64,000 nt of DNA from contig JADGRQ010000004.1 of assembly GCA_017880775.1 (NCBI GenBank), positions 62,001-126,000 on the forward strand, given 5' to 3'. This document shows positions 51,301-59,849 of this stretch, one piece after another; positions within the stretch are counted from its first letter, which is position 1, and each line of letters opens with the position of its first letter. The stretch is from Burkholderiales bacterium. Its GTDB lineage: Bacteria > Pseudomonadota > Gammaproteobacteria > Burkholderiales > SG8-39. The notes under the pieces were generated by a model. That model saw nothing but the letters and a program-made list of their open reading frames with translations. It made no database searches and was not told where the DNA came from. A program made the translations under genes and the position numbers.

Positions 51301-53736
51301 TCAGGAGCGGGCGATCGCAGAGCCCAGATAAGCCTTCTCGAGTGCGCGGTCCGCAGCGATCGCGGTAGCGGGTCCGGACCCTACGATGTGCCCGGATTCG
51401 ATCACGTAGGCGCGATCGGCAAGCGCCAGCGCAAGCCCCGCCATCTGGTCCACCAGCAGTATGGTCATCGCTTCGGCGCGCAGCCGGTCGAGCGCGGCGA
51501 ACAGATCGTCGATCACGGTAGGCGCGAGGCCGAGCGACGGTTCATCGAGCAGCAGCAGCCGCGGCTTCGCCATCAGGCCGCGCGCGATTGCGAGCATCTG
51601 TTGCTCGCCGCCGGAAAGCAATCCTGCGCGCTGGTGCAGCCGGCCGCGCAGGCGCGGAAAGCGCCCGAGCATGGCATCGATCTCGGCCGCGCTCGCGCGC
51701 TTGCGCAGGAACGCGCCGAGCCGGAGGTTGTCGAGCACCGTGAATTCGGGAAACACCTGCCGGCCTTCGGGAACCAGCACCAGTCCCCGCGCGACCACCT
51801 GGTGCGCCGCAAGCCGCGAGATGTCCTCGCGGCCGAACGCGACGCCGCCCGAGACCGGGCGATGCAGGCCCGAGAGCGCGCGCATCAGCGTGGATTTTCC
51901 GGCGCCGTTCGCGCCGAGCACCGCCACCATCTCGCGCTCGCGCACCTGCAGGTCGATGCCCTTCAGCACCGGTTCCGCGCCGTAACCGGCCGCGAGTTTC
52001 CCGACCTCCAGCAGCGGCGCCCCGAGCGCGCCTTCGTCCGCTTTGTGCGCAGCGAGGAGCGTCCGGGCCTCCCCAAGATAGGCCTTGCGCACGGCCGGGT
52101 CGCGCTGCACCTCCGCCGGCAAGCCGGCGGCAATCTTTACCCCGGCATCGAGCACCACGACGTGGTCGGAGATGCCCATGACCACCTGCATGTCGTGTTC
52201 GACCAGCACCACTGCCACGCCGGCGTCGGCGATCCGCCGCAGCAGCCTCGCAAGCCCCTCCTTGTCCTCGCGCGACAGCCCCGCTGCCGGTTCATCCAGC
52301 AGCAGCACCGACGGCCGCGTCGCAAGCGCGCGCGCGATCTCCACCAGGCGTTTGTCGACGTGCGGCAGGTCGGCTGCACGCGCATCGATGTCGCCGCCAT
52401 AGCCGACAAACGCGAGCAACGATTCGATCTCCGCCGCGCCCGCAGCGCGCGGCCGCGCGATCGCGAGGTTCTCTGCGACGCTCATCGTGCCGAACAACTG
52501 TGTCGTCTGGTATGTTCGCGCCACCCCCGCGCGCGCGATGCGCCAGGCGTGCGCCCCCTGCAACTCGCGCTCGCCGAGCCGGATCCTCCCGGCGTCGGGG
52601 CGGTAGAAACCGCCGAGCATGTTGAGCACCGTGGTCTTGCCGGCACCGTTCGGCCCGATCAGGCTCGTCACCGCGCCAGAACGCGCTTCGAACGAAACGT
52701 CCATCGCGGCGCGCAGGCCGCCGAACGCGATGCTCAAGTCCTCGATCCTCAGCCCCTCTGAGCGTTGCGGCGCGATGGCGATGTCGCCGGCCCGCGGCGG
52801 CCGGACCGGTGCTTTCCGGCGCGCGAGGCGCAGCGCGGTGCCGACCACACCACCGGGTGCGGCCCAGAGCACGACCAGCAACAGTCCGCCGAAGAACAGC
52901 AGCCGGTATTCCGCGAGCGCCGCGAGCGCCTCGGGCAGCAACACGACGATGGCCGCGCCGACCAGCGGTCCGGCAACCGACCCGGCGCCGCCGATGATCA
53001 CCGCCAGCACGAACAGGATCGACTGGGAAAACGTGAACGTCGACGGCGTGACGAATCCCGAGAGCGGCGCGAACATCGCGCCGGCGATCCCGGCGCACAC
53101 CGCCGAAAGCACGAACGCCGCCGTCTTGACCCGCACCGGGTCGAGCCCGATCGATTCGGCGGCCACTTCCGAGTCCTTCACCGCGCGCATCGCGCTTCCC
53201 CAGCGGCTGCGCGACAACCTCCAGAACGCGAAGGTCGCCGCCGCGGCGAGCACAATGGCGGCGAGCGCCACGCCGCGCTCGCCGAACGCGACACCGAAGG
53301 CCGAGGGCTGCGCAATGCCCATGACCCCGTTCTGCCCGCCAGTGAGACCGCGCCACTCTACCGCGACGTTCTCGACGATGAAGCCGAACGCGATCGTGAC
53401 CATCGCCAGGTACGGTCCCTTGACCCGCAACGCCGGCAATGCGAGCAGCGCGCCCGTCACCCCGGCCACGAGCGCCGCGACCGGCAAGGCCGCCCAGAAA
53501 TTCCATTTGGCGGCCACCGTGAGGATCGCCACCGCATAGGCGCCGAGCGCGTAGAACCCGACGTGCCCGAACGAGATCTGCCCGGTCAGGCCGAGCAGCA
53601 CATTGAGTCCGATGCCGGCGATGGCCGTCAGCGCCAGCGTCGCCATGATGAAGACGTAGTAGCTGTTCGCCACCGCGGTGAACGCGAGCGCAGCGGCGAA
53701 GGCAGCGATGAACAGTGCCCAGGCAAGCAGCTTCAT
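51301..53736 (-). CDS. Fused LivM-LivG-LivF branched-chain amino acid ABC transporter
   Basis: 811 residues in one frame. Residues 1-315: LivM-type permease (LLGLTGQISFGHVGFYALGAYAVA, IGGAGSVAGPLVGAAIVVLLP). 330-565: LivG ATPase with Walker A GPNGAGKT and Walker B LLLDEPAAGLS, but a degenerate signature (DLPHVDKRLVEIARA). 575-811: LivF ATPase with GANGAGKS, LSGGEQQMLAIARG and LLLDEPSLGLAP. It would import branched-chain amino acids or related solutes with LivH and LivK. Its ATG overlaps the livH stop. The three-way fusion is unusual. Confidence 0.9.
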   Translation of the reverse strand: MKLLAWALFIAAFAAALAFTAVANSYYVFIMATLALTAIAGIGLNVLLGLTGQISFGHVGFYALGAYAVAILTVAAKWNFWAALPVAALVAGVTGALLALPALRVKGPYLAMVTIAFGFIVENVAVEWRGLTGGQNGVMGIAQPSAFGVAFGERGVALAAIVLAAAATFAFWRLSRSRWGSAMRAVKDSEVAAESIGLDPVRVKTAAFVLSAVCAGIAGAMFAPLSGFVTPSTFTFSQSILFVLAVIIGGAGSVAGPLVGAAIVVLLPEALAALAEYRLLFFGGLLLVVLWAAPGGVVGTALRLARRKAPVRPPRAGDIAIAPQRSEGLRIEDLSIAFGGLRAAMDVSFEARSGAVTSLIGPNGAGKTTVLNMLGGFYRPDAGRIRLGERELQGAHAWRIARAGVARTYQTTQLFGTMSVAENLAIARPRAAGAAEIESLLAFVGYGGDIDARAADLPHVDKRLVEIARALATRPSVLLLDEPAAGLSREDKEGLARLLRRIADAGVAVVLVEHDMQVVMGISDHVVVLDAGVKIAAGLPAEVQRDPAVRKAYLGEARTLLAAHKADEGALGAPLLEVGKLAAGYGAEPVLKGIDLQVREREMVAVLGANGAGKSTLMRALSGLHRPVSGGVAFGREDISRLAAHQVVARGLVLVPEGRQVFPEFTVLDNLRLGAFLRKRASAAEIDAMLGRFPRLRGRLHQRAGLLSGGEQQMLAIARGLMAKPRLLLLDEPSLGLAPTVIDDLFAALDRLRAEAMTILLVDQMAGLALALADRAYVIESGHIVGSGPATAIAADRALEKAYLGSAIARS

Positions 53737-54605
53737 ACCTTCTTCACCTCGGCCCGCCCGAACAGCCCGTTCGGCATCAACGCGAGCGCCACGATCACCA
53801 GCGCAAAGCTCAGGATCTGCGTATACCCGGAGCCGACAAACGCCGTGATCAGCGACTCGGTCACGCCGAAGATCAGGCCCGCGAGCATCACGCCCCAGGC
53901 GCTACCCATGCCGCCAAGGATCGCTACCGCGAACGCTTTCAGCCCGAACAGCGTCCCCATGTCCGAGTGCACGTTGTAGAGCGGCGCGATCATGATGCCG
54001 GCAACGCCCGCGAAAACGGTCGAAGCCGCGTAGGCGCCCGAGATGGCAAGGGGAACGTTCACGCCCATCAGGCGCGCTGCGTCCGCGTTCTGTACCACAG
54101 CGAGCATCGCCGTGCCCAGCCGGGTGCGGCGCGAGAACAGGTGCAGTCCCGCGGCGAGCGCAAGCCCGAGCGCGGGAATCGCGACCTGCAGCACCGACAG
54201 GTTGATGCCGAGCACCTGGAATGAGCCCGTGGCCCAGGACATGGCAAAGCCGCGCGGCTCCTTGCCGAACGTAAACAGCACCGTGTTGTCTGCCAGGATG
54301 CCCAGCGCGACGGTGGCCATCAGCCAGGCGTTCGAGCCGCGGCGGGCGAACGGCCGCACGGCGACGAGTTCGACCACCACGCCGTACAGCGCGCACAGCG
54401 CGAGCGCGAGCAGCACCGCCGGAACGAGCGGCCAGCCCAGCGTCACCGCGAACGTATAGGCGAACACCGCGCCCAGCATCATCGAACTGCCCTGGGCGAA
54501 ATTCACCGTGCCCGAGACCGAGTAGGTGACGTGAAAGCCCAGCGCGAGCAGCCCGTACATGCTGCCCAGGCCGAGCCCGGAGATGAGTGCCGAGGTGAGC
54601 AGCAA
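53733..54605 (-). CDS. livH: Branched-chain amino acid ABC permease LivH
   Basis: 290 residues, eight hydrophobic segments. SGTVNFAQGSSMMLGA and FAVAILGGMGSAWGVMLAGLIFGVTES are LivH features. It forms the heterodimeric permease with the LivM part of the fused protein. 25 bp after livK, overlapping the fused gene by 4 bp. Confidence 0.92.
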   Translation of the reverse strand: MLLTSALISGLGLGSMYGLLALGFHVTYSVSGTVNFAQGSSMMLGAVFAYTFAVTLGWPLVPAVLLALALCALYGVVVELVAVRPFARRGSNAWLMATVALGILADNTVLFTFGKEPRGFAMSWATGSFQVLGINLSVLQVAIPALGLALAAGLHLFSRRTRLGTAMLAVVQNADAARLMGVNVPLAISGAYAASTVFAGVAGIMIAPLYNVHSDMGTLFGLKAFAVAILGGMGSAWGVMLAGLIFGVTESLITAFVGSGYTQILSFALVIVALALMPNGLFGRAEVKKV

Positions 54606-54630
54606 ACTTACGCGCGCCTGCGGCGCAGCG

Positions 54631-55806
54631 CTACTTCTTCATTCCGACCGGCAGGATCTGGTTGTCGATGAACTGGGTCCAGACGTAATCGTTCTCGTTG
54701 ACCGCGTCGTGATTGCCCGGCGAGAACGGCTTGACGAAGCTCTTGATCAGGCCGTCGTAGCGGTCGATTTTGTAGTAGCCCTCGCGGATCGCCGGTCCCG
54801 CCGTGGACCCGGCCTTCTCGATCGCCATCGCGGTAAGCATCATCGCGTCGTACGCGTTCGCGACGCCTACGGCGGGCGTGACGTCGCCCGGCCCCTTCAC
54901 GTCGGGATACTTCGCCATCAGCGCCTTCATCACTTTCTCGCCGGCGGGAGACTGCTTGCCGAAGAAGCTGTAGGTCTGGATGAAGTGGACGTCCTTCGCG
55001 CTCGGCCCGGCGAGCTCGGTGAAGCGGCCGCCGGCGGGACCCCAGTGCGACACGATCGGCGGCTTCCAGCCCATGCGGTCGAGGGACTTCACGACCTGAG
55101 ACGATGGGCCGACGTTGCCGACCAGAAACAGGCAATCCGCCCCGGCCGCCTTGAGGCGCGTGAGCTGCGGCACCACGTCGATGTCGTCCTGCCCGAACTT
55201 CTCGATGCCCGCCGGCTTCATTCCCTTGGCGCTGAGCGCCGCCGTCAGGCCTTTTTCGTTCGACTCGCCCCACGGATTGTTGACCAGGATCATGCCGCAG
55301 CTCTTCGCGTTGAAGGTCTTCTGCGCGTACTGCAGCATCGCCTTGTTGACGATCTCGTCCACCGCCGAGACCCTGAACACGAAATTGGGATCGGCGCCGT
55401 TCCTGGTGATCGCCGTGCCCGCCGCCCACGGCCCCATGAACGGTATCTTCTCCTGGTTCACGATCGGAACGATCGCGAGCGACACCGGCGTGTCCAGACC
55501 GCCGAACAGCACGGCGACCTTCTCCTTGAAAATCAGTTCGCGTGCGGCGATCACCCCTTTCGCGGGCGTCGCTTCGTCGTCGCGCCGCACCAGCTCGAAC
55601 TTGCGGCCCTTCAGCACCCCGCCTTTCGCGTTGAGCTCATCGATGGCGATGGTGAGCCCGCGCGTGATCGCTTCGCCGGCGCGTGCCGACTGGCCCGACA
55701 GCGCGGTGACCAGGCCGATCTTGACCGTTTCCTGCGCCGTCGCCGGCAGGGCCGGGAAGACCAACGCGGTAGCGACCGAAGCGGCGAGAAAATGACGTCG
55801 TTTCAT
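54631..55806 (-). CDS. livK: Branched-chain amino acid-type periplasmic binding protein
   Basis: 391 residues. Twin-arginine-like N-terminus MKRRHFLAASVATALVFPAL, with cleavage near residue 24. Type 1 periplasmic binding fold: VKIGLVTALSGQSARAGEAITRGLTIAIDELNAKGGVLKGRKFELVRRDD. First gene of the three-gene liv operon. Substrate could be an amino acid, amide or aromatic acid; the sequence does not decide. Confidence 0.9.
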   Translation of the reverse strand: MKRRHFLAASVATALVFPALPATAQETVKIGLVTALSGQSARAGEAITRGLTIAIDELNAKGGVLKGRKFELVRRDDEATPAKGVIAARELIFKEKVAVLFGGLDTPVSLAIVPIVNQEKIPFMGPWAAGTAITRNGADPNFVFRVSAVDEIVNKAMLQYAQKTFNAKSCGMILVNNPWGESNEKGLTAALSAKGMKPAGIEKFGQDDIDVVPQLTRLKAAGADCLFLVGNVGPSSQVVKSLDRMGWKPPIVSHWGPAGGRFTELAGPSAKDVHFIQTYSFFGKQSPAGEKVMKALMAKYPDVKGPGDVTPAVGVANAYDAMMLTAMAIEKAGSTAGPAIREGYYKIDRYDGLIKSFVKPFSPGNHDAVNENDYVWTQFIDNQILPVGMKK

Positions 55807-55880
55807 GAGACCTCCTTGACCGGAATGGGTATCAGCTTAGCAGGACGCGTGCCAGCAGTGGAACATGATAGGCTTTCAGC

Positions 55881-56279
55881 ATGCGAGAAGCCGCCAGAAT
55901 CGTAGAAGAGTACCTGCGACTCCACATGATCCCGGACCCGGATTCGGCGCGCCAGTATTGCGCTCCGGATCTCGAGATCCGCTTCACCGGCAACCGGTTG
56001 ATGCACGATCCGGCCGAGGCGACCGCCTTCAATCGCGCCCGCTACAAGTGGGTGAAAAAGAAATTCGGACCCACCCACGTCGCCGAAGGCGCCACCGACG
56101 CGGAGACGGTCGTCTACCAGACGGGAACGCTGTACGGCGAATGGCTCGACGGGACGCCGTTCGAGGGCAACCGCTATGTGGACCGCTACTGGGTACGGCA
56201 CGGCAAGATCGCGAAGATGGAAGTCTGGAACGACAGCGCCGAGTGGCTGATGGTCCGGGCCGGCCTTGCGAAGCTCTGA
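55881..56279 (+). CDS. NTF2-like (SnoaL-type) protein
   Basis: 132 residues. NTF2-fold pattern: ARIVEEYLRLHMIPDPDSAR, YCAPDLEIRFTGNRLMHDPAEATAFN, DRYWVRHGKIAKMEVWND. Family members range from steroid isomerases to polyketide cyclases; no specific substrate is evident. It is followed by a hairpin and the deacetylase gene. Confidence 0.75.
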   Translation: MREAARIVEEYLRLHMIPDPDSARQYCAPDLEIRFTGNRLMHDPAEATAFNRARYKWVKKKFGPTHVAEGATDAETVVYQTGTLYGEWLDGTPFEGNRYVDRYWVRHGKIAKMEVWNDSAEWLMVRAGLAKL

Positions 56280-56292
56280 TTTGCTTGGTTGT

Positions 56293-56308
56293 GGTGCGTT
56301 GACGCACC
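56293..56308 (+). terminator. Short hairpin between the NTF2-like and deacetylase genes
   Basis: Perfect GGTGCG-TTGA-CGCACC stem-loop 14 bp after the stop codon of the NTF2-like gene; no T-run follows. Possibly a weak terminator. Confidence 0.3.
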
Positions 56309-56318
56309 GTTCCGGAAC

Positions 56319-57191
56319 ATGACCGGCCCGCTCAGGACCCACGGCCGCTACGAATACTCGGCCATCACGCGCCGGCCGGACTACACGTGGCCTGGCGGTC
56401 GCCGGCTCGCCGTTTACATCGGCTTCAACATCGAGCACTTCGCATTCGGCGAAGGGCTGGGCGCGGCGCTCGGGCCGCGCACGCCGGAGCCGGACGTGCT
56501 CAACTATTCCTGGCGCGATTACGGCAACCGCGTAGGGGTCTGGCGCTGCCTGGACCTGTTCGAGGCGCTGAAGCTGCCGGTCGGAGCGCTGGTCAACACC
56601 GCGCTCTACGACTACTGCCCCGAGGTGATCGAGGCTTTCGTGCGGCGCGGGGATGAGCTGATCGGCCATGGGCATACCAACTCGGAACGCCAGGGCGAGA
56701 TGAGCGAGGCTGAAGAAAGAAAATTGCTCGAGCAATGCCGTGACCGTATCGCGAAGGAGTCCGGAAAGGCACCGGCCGGGTGGCTGAGTCCGTGGATCTC
56801 CGAGAGCCTGGTTACTTCTGATTTATTGGCCGAGACCGGCTATCGCTATACGCTCAACTGGTGCCACGACGACCAGCCGGTCAAGTTTTCAACCCGCAGT
56901 GGAAACCTGTGGTCGATCCCGTATCCGCAGGAACTGAACGACATCCCGATGATCGTCGCGCGGCAGATGGACGGCCGCGATTTTTCCGACCTGATCGTCG
57001 ATAACTTCGACGAAATGGTCTTGCAGTCAGAAGCTCAGCCGCTGGTGATGGGCGTCGCGCTGCACCCGTATGTCGTCGGCCAGCCGTACAGGCTGCGGCA
57101 CCTGCGCCGCGCGCTGACGCACATCGCTCAGTCGCAGAAGGCGTGGTTTACCACGCCGGGCAGAATCTGCGATTTCGTCGCGAGCCTCTGA
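56319..57191 (+). CDS. Polysaccharide deacetylase-family (PuuE/allantoinase-like) protein
   Basis: 290 residues from ATG 56319. NodB-like fold: LAVYIGFNIEHFAFGEGLG, NYSWRDYGNRVGVWRCLDLFEALKLPVGALVNTALYD, RRGDELIGHGHTNSE (His metal site), LAETGYRYTLNWCHDDQP and MGVALHPYVVGQPYRL. The N-terminus (RPDYTWPGGRRLAVYIG) is typical of the PuuE/uricase-linked branch. It would hydrolyse an amide; the substrate is not known. The oxamate genes 3.5 kb away would fit ureide catabolism, but the link is weak. Confidence 0.78.
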   Translation: MTGPLRTHGRYEYSAITRRPDYTWPGGRRLAVYIGFNIEHFAFGEGLGAALGPRTPEPDVLNYSWRDYGNRVGVWRCLDLFEALKLPVGALVNTALYDYCPEVIEAFVRRGDELIGHGHTNSERQGEMSEAEERKLLEQCRDRIAKESGKAPAGWLSPWISESLVTSDLLAETGYRYTLNWCHDDQPVKFSTRSGNLWSIPYPQELNDIPMIVARQMDGRDFSDLIVDNFDEMVLQSEAQPLVMGVALHPYVVGQPYRLRHLRRALTHIAQSQKAWFTTPGRICDFVASL

Positions 57192-57421
57192 GATTCTGTT
57201 ACACGCACCGCATCGTGACGGTTTACCCCTCTGCGGCAGCGCCGAAGAGGTGCCAGCTTTCACGGTTTGTTAGGACCGTGTTGATGTACAGTGTCTCGAG
57301 GCAAGATGCGGAGCACGAAGGGTTTTCTTCGCGGGCATGACGGCCAGGATAAGGCGCAGGCGCCATGCTATGAATCAATCGCGCGCCCGACATTGAGTTA
57401 GGCTCCTCAAGGAAAACTCTC
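57192..57421. other. Spacer left of the cassette array
   Basis: 230 bp without a gene. It holds a hairpin (CACGGT-N8-ACCGTG at 57261-57280, loop with GTTAGGA) and the left core site GTTAGGC at 57397-57403. No attI and no integrase gene is recognisable. Nothing else was seen. Confidence 0.4.
57397..57403 (+). other. Left cassette boundary core site
   Basis: GTTAGGC (the GTTRRRY core) marks the 5' junction of the first cassette. It is the perfect complement of the GCCTAAC inverse core at the end of that cassette (58276-58282), as expected when the circular cassette integrated here. The upstream attC/attI partner is missing or unrecognisable. Confidence 0.65.
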
Positions 57422-58324
57422 GTGTCGCAATCGTTCTTTCTGTCCGGCTCAGCCGCGGACCCTGCGTATTTGGTAGCGCGAGACAGTCCGAATGCTGCAC
57501 CGCTTCGAGAAGAAGCAGAGTCCCTATGGAAAGACTATCGCTCATACGCAGACACTGCGTTTCGAGCGGGCGCGATGCAGCAGTTCCTTCAACGCTACTG
57601 GGAGATGTACGTCGCGGTTGCGCTGCTACGAGCGGGATTCGAGCTCACAAAGTATGGAGACGTGGGGCCCGAGTTTTCATTCGATCTCAAGGGAAGGCGT
57701 GTCTGGCTCGAAGCAGTGGCTCCGACGGCAGGGTCAGGCCGAGATGCCGTACCACCCATACTTCCAGGCCAGTACTTCACCGTCCCGACTGAGCGCATCG
57801 CACTTCGGTTTACAAACGCCTTTGCCGAGAAGCGAATCCGATATGCCGATGCCGTGGCGAAGGGTATCGTCGTGCCTGATGACGCATACGTGCTAGCGAT
57901 GAACTCCCGCGCCATACCTCACGGCCCACACAGCGGAACAATCCCGTTCTATGTCCAGTCTCTTCTGCCAATTGGCCAGCTAACGTTGTCTATCGACAAA
58001 AGGACAAAGCGGGAAGTCGATCGCTTTCACGCCTATCGCCCATCCGTCGAAAAGGTGAGTGGTGCGCCTGTTTCTACGAGCGCGTTCTTGGAGCCTGCAT
58101 CCTCGTTCTGCTCTGCCGTGTTGCACTCTGCAGTCGACTTCTGGAATCATCCGACGCGTATCGGCTCGGACTTCTCAGTTCTACACAACCCCAGCGCGGC
58201 GCACCCGATACATCGCGAAGTGTTTTCATGGTGCGAGCAGTTCCGCTTTGCTGATGATGCCCTTCACCGCGAGGAGCCTAACAAGCCGGTGCAACCGACG
58301 CGGGCGCGAGGCCGGCGCGGCTGA
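57422..58324 (+). CDS. Cassette 1 protein, PD-(D/E)XK nuclease-like?
   Basis: 300 residues from a GTG start 19 bp after the core site. The segment RAGFELTKYGDVGPEFSFDLKG then RRVWLEAVAPT resembles the D...ExX core of PD-(D/E)XK nucleases (with Val in place of the final Lys), but this is only a hint. The C-terminus (NKPVQPTRARGRRG) is encoded by the attC site, a frequent trait of cassette proteins. No signal peptide. Function unknown. Confidence 0.6.
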   Translation: MSQSFFLSGSAADPAYLVARDSPNAAPLREEAESLWKDYRSYADTAFRAGAMQQFLQRYWEMYVAVALLRAGFELTKYGDVGPEFSFDLKGRRVWLEAVAPTAGSGRDAVPPILPGQYFTVPTERIALRFTNAFAEKRIRYADAVAKGIVVPDDAYVLAMNSRAIPHGPHSGTIPFYVQSLLPIGQLTLSIDKRTKREVDRFHAYRPSVEKVSGAPVSTSAFLEPASSFCSAVLHSAVDFWNHPTRIGSDFSVLHNPSAAHPIHREVFSWCEQFRFADDALHREEPNKPVQPTRARGRRG

Positions 58325-58339
58325 CCGCCGGCGTTAGGC
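58276..58339 (+). repeat. attC site 1
   Basis: 64 bp. It begins with GCCTAAC (58276-58282) and ends with GTTAGGC (58333-58339), perfect 7-bp complements; the interior is GC-rich and can pair. It overlaps the last 16 codons of the cassette 1 gene. Confidence 0.85.
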
Positions 58340-58368
58340 CGCGCAAGCCACAATTTGGGGAAACTCCG

Positions 58369-58881
58369 ATGAAGACCATTTTTTCTAGACCACTATTATT
58401 TATTCTTGTAATGGTCTGTCCTATCTTCGGGCAGGCGAGCGAGCCGATGTATCACTCCGCCGATCCACTTCTTTTCGAGGTCATCGAAAATGGAGTAATT
58501 TCCAATAAACGTGTTTCTCTCGAAATTAATGCCAACGATAGAAACGGAACTAAATGGGCTGAATGTCTAATCACCGTCATCACCATAAACAACGAGAAGA
58601 AGCGTATTGAGTTGTATATGTATCATGCCTCAACGGAGGATGCGACGATCAAGAATCTCAGCGTTAGCTCCAAGGCAATTTCCTTCGAGATGATTCCATT
58701 CCCGTTGGCTCCGGATCGCCCCCTAAGATTTCTTGCTACGCGGCAAGACGAGTTATCACATTTGTACCAGGCGAATGCGGTTGGTTTGTGGAAGGGGCTG
58801 TTTAAGGAAACAGAATTGCAGAAAATCGAATGGAGGCAAGTGCCATCAATTACGCTACCTTTTTCCACAATAGGCAAATAG
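58369..58881 (+). CDS. Cassette 2 protein, exported, unknown function
   Basis: 170 residues. Signal peptide (LLFILVMVCPIFGQASE) followed by a beta-rich, mostly polar domain. It is noticeably AT-rich compared with the chromosome. No family recognised. It starts 29 bp after attC1 and ends 23 bp before attC2, the normal spacing of a cassette gene. Confidence 0.6.
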   Translation: MKTIFSRPLLFILVMVCPIFGQASEPMYHSADPLLFEVIENGVISNKRVSLEINANDRNGTKWAECLITVITINNEKKRIELYMYHASTEDATIKNLSVSSKAISFEMIPFPLAPDRPLRFLATRQDELSHLYQANAVGLWKGLFKETELQKIEWRQVPSITLPFSTIGK

Positions 58882-58904
58882 CAGTCAGTCAGCTGAACCG
58901 TGTG

Positions 58905-58967
58905 GCCTAACCACCGATTGCAGGCGACGCGCACGAAGCCGCGCGCGCCTGAACCGGGACGTTAGCC
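58905..58967 (+). repeat. attC site 2
   Basis: 63 bp. Starts GCCTAAC (58905-58911), ends GTTAGCC (58961-58967, one mismatch to GTTRRRY). Inner hairpin CAGGCG-A-CGCGC with GCGCGC-GCCTG. The 5' core complements the 3' core of attC1, as expected for cassette 2. Confidence 0.85.
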
Positions 58968-59002
58968 ATGTGTCCCCTGCCATCAGTCGTGGGTTTTCAA
59001 CT

Positions 59003-59725
59003 ATGTTAAGTCGCGCTGCATCAATTGTGTTTGGATGTGCACTTTCCATACTGGCAAGCACTGCGTGGGCCGAACAACCAGACGGTGAATATCTTGATGG
59101 AGGATCATCGAAGGTTGGTGTTATTTTGGTTCACGGTCGGTTCGGAGGGCGAGGAGACGCCAAGTCTCCGGTAGTGAATCCGTTGCGCATCGCCATTCAT
59201 AAGCACCTTGGTTTTCATACGCTGTCAATTACCTATCCCCAATCCGGCCGCAGCAGGAGCGCGGCTGATGAGGCTGGTAATTTCCCAGCCGCCTACCAGA
59301 GGCTTGATTCAGCGATAGCGTTTCTTACCAAAGAAAAGGGTGTAACGCAGATTTACGTCATGGGCCACAGTCTTGGCACCCGCATAACAATCTCCTATCT
59401 GGCCAATAAATCGGTGCCAGATCTCCGGGGCTACATCGGCGTCGGTATCTACGGTGGTGGCAAGTGTGAGGAGGGAGATGCGAATCCGCTCAATACTTTA
59501 TGCAATTTAAAAACTATTCTCAGGAACAATGCTAATTTTCCAGTCATTGATGTCGTTGCGATGAGTGATGAGAAGGATGTCCACTTCGCCAACGGAAGAA
59601 CTATATTAGTCTCACCAGCGTATAGGCAAGTTCGTATCGAGGATGCTGACCATCTATTCCGCAGAAAAGAGGATGACACGGTCAACACTGTCGTTGATTG
59701 GTTGAAACAACAACAGAACAAATAG
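59003..59725 (+). CDS. Cassette 3 protein, exported alpha/beta hydrolase
   Basis: 240 residues from ATG 59003 (an in-frame GTG at 58970 would add 11 residues before the signal peptide). Signal peptide (SIVFGCALSILASTAWA), then an alpha/beta-hydrolase fold: VILVHGRFGG, nucleophile in MGHSLGTRI, Asp in VVAMSDEKDVHF and His in RIEDADHLFRR. Likely esterase-like, acting in the periplasm or outside. It starts at attC2 and ends 1 bp before attC3. GC is lower than the flanks. Confidence 0.75.
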   Translation: MLSRAASIVFGCALSILASTAWAEQPDGEYLDGGSSKVGVILVHGRFGGRGDAKSPVVNPLRIAIHKHLGFHTLSITYPQSGRSRSAADEAGNFPAAYQRLDSAIAFLTKEKGVTQIYVMGHSLGTRITISYLANKSVPDLRGYIGVGIYGGGKCEEGDANPLNTLCNLKTILRNNANFPVIDVVAMSDEKDVHFANGRTILVSPAYRQVRIEDADHLFRRKEDDTVNTVVDWLKQQQNK

Positions 59726-59726
59726 T

Positions 59727-59792
59727 GGCTAACACTTTGCTCAACACTGACGCGCGCAAGAATAGCGCGCGCCGGTTAGCACAACGTTGGGC
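59727..59792 (+). repeat. attC site 3
   Basis: 66 bp. Starts GGCTAAC (59727-59733), which perfectly complements the GTTAGCC end of attC2 (the start of cassette 3); ends GTTGGGC (59786-59792). Inner stem CGCGCGC-N7-GCGCGCG. Confidence 0.85.
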
Positions 59793-59849
59793 GTCATGGC
59801 GAAACCAACACAGCGCATCGCATGAGATACATGGGAAGGAGAATGCTTT

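Noticed and set aside
57269-57275. GTTAGGA in the hairpin at 57261-57280 as an integron core site
   Set aside because: The last base is not a pyrimidine and there is no matching RYYYAAC element nearby; more likely a plain hairpin.
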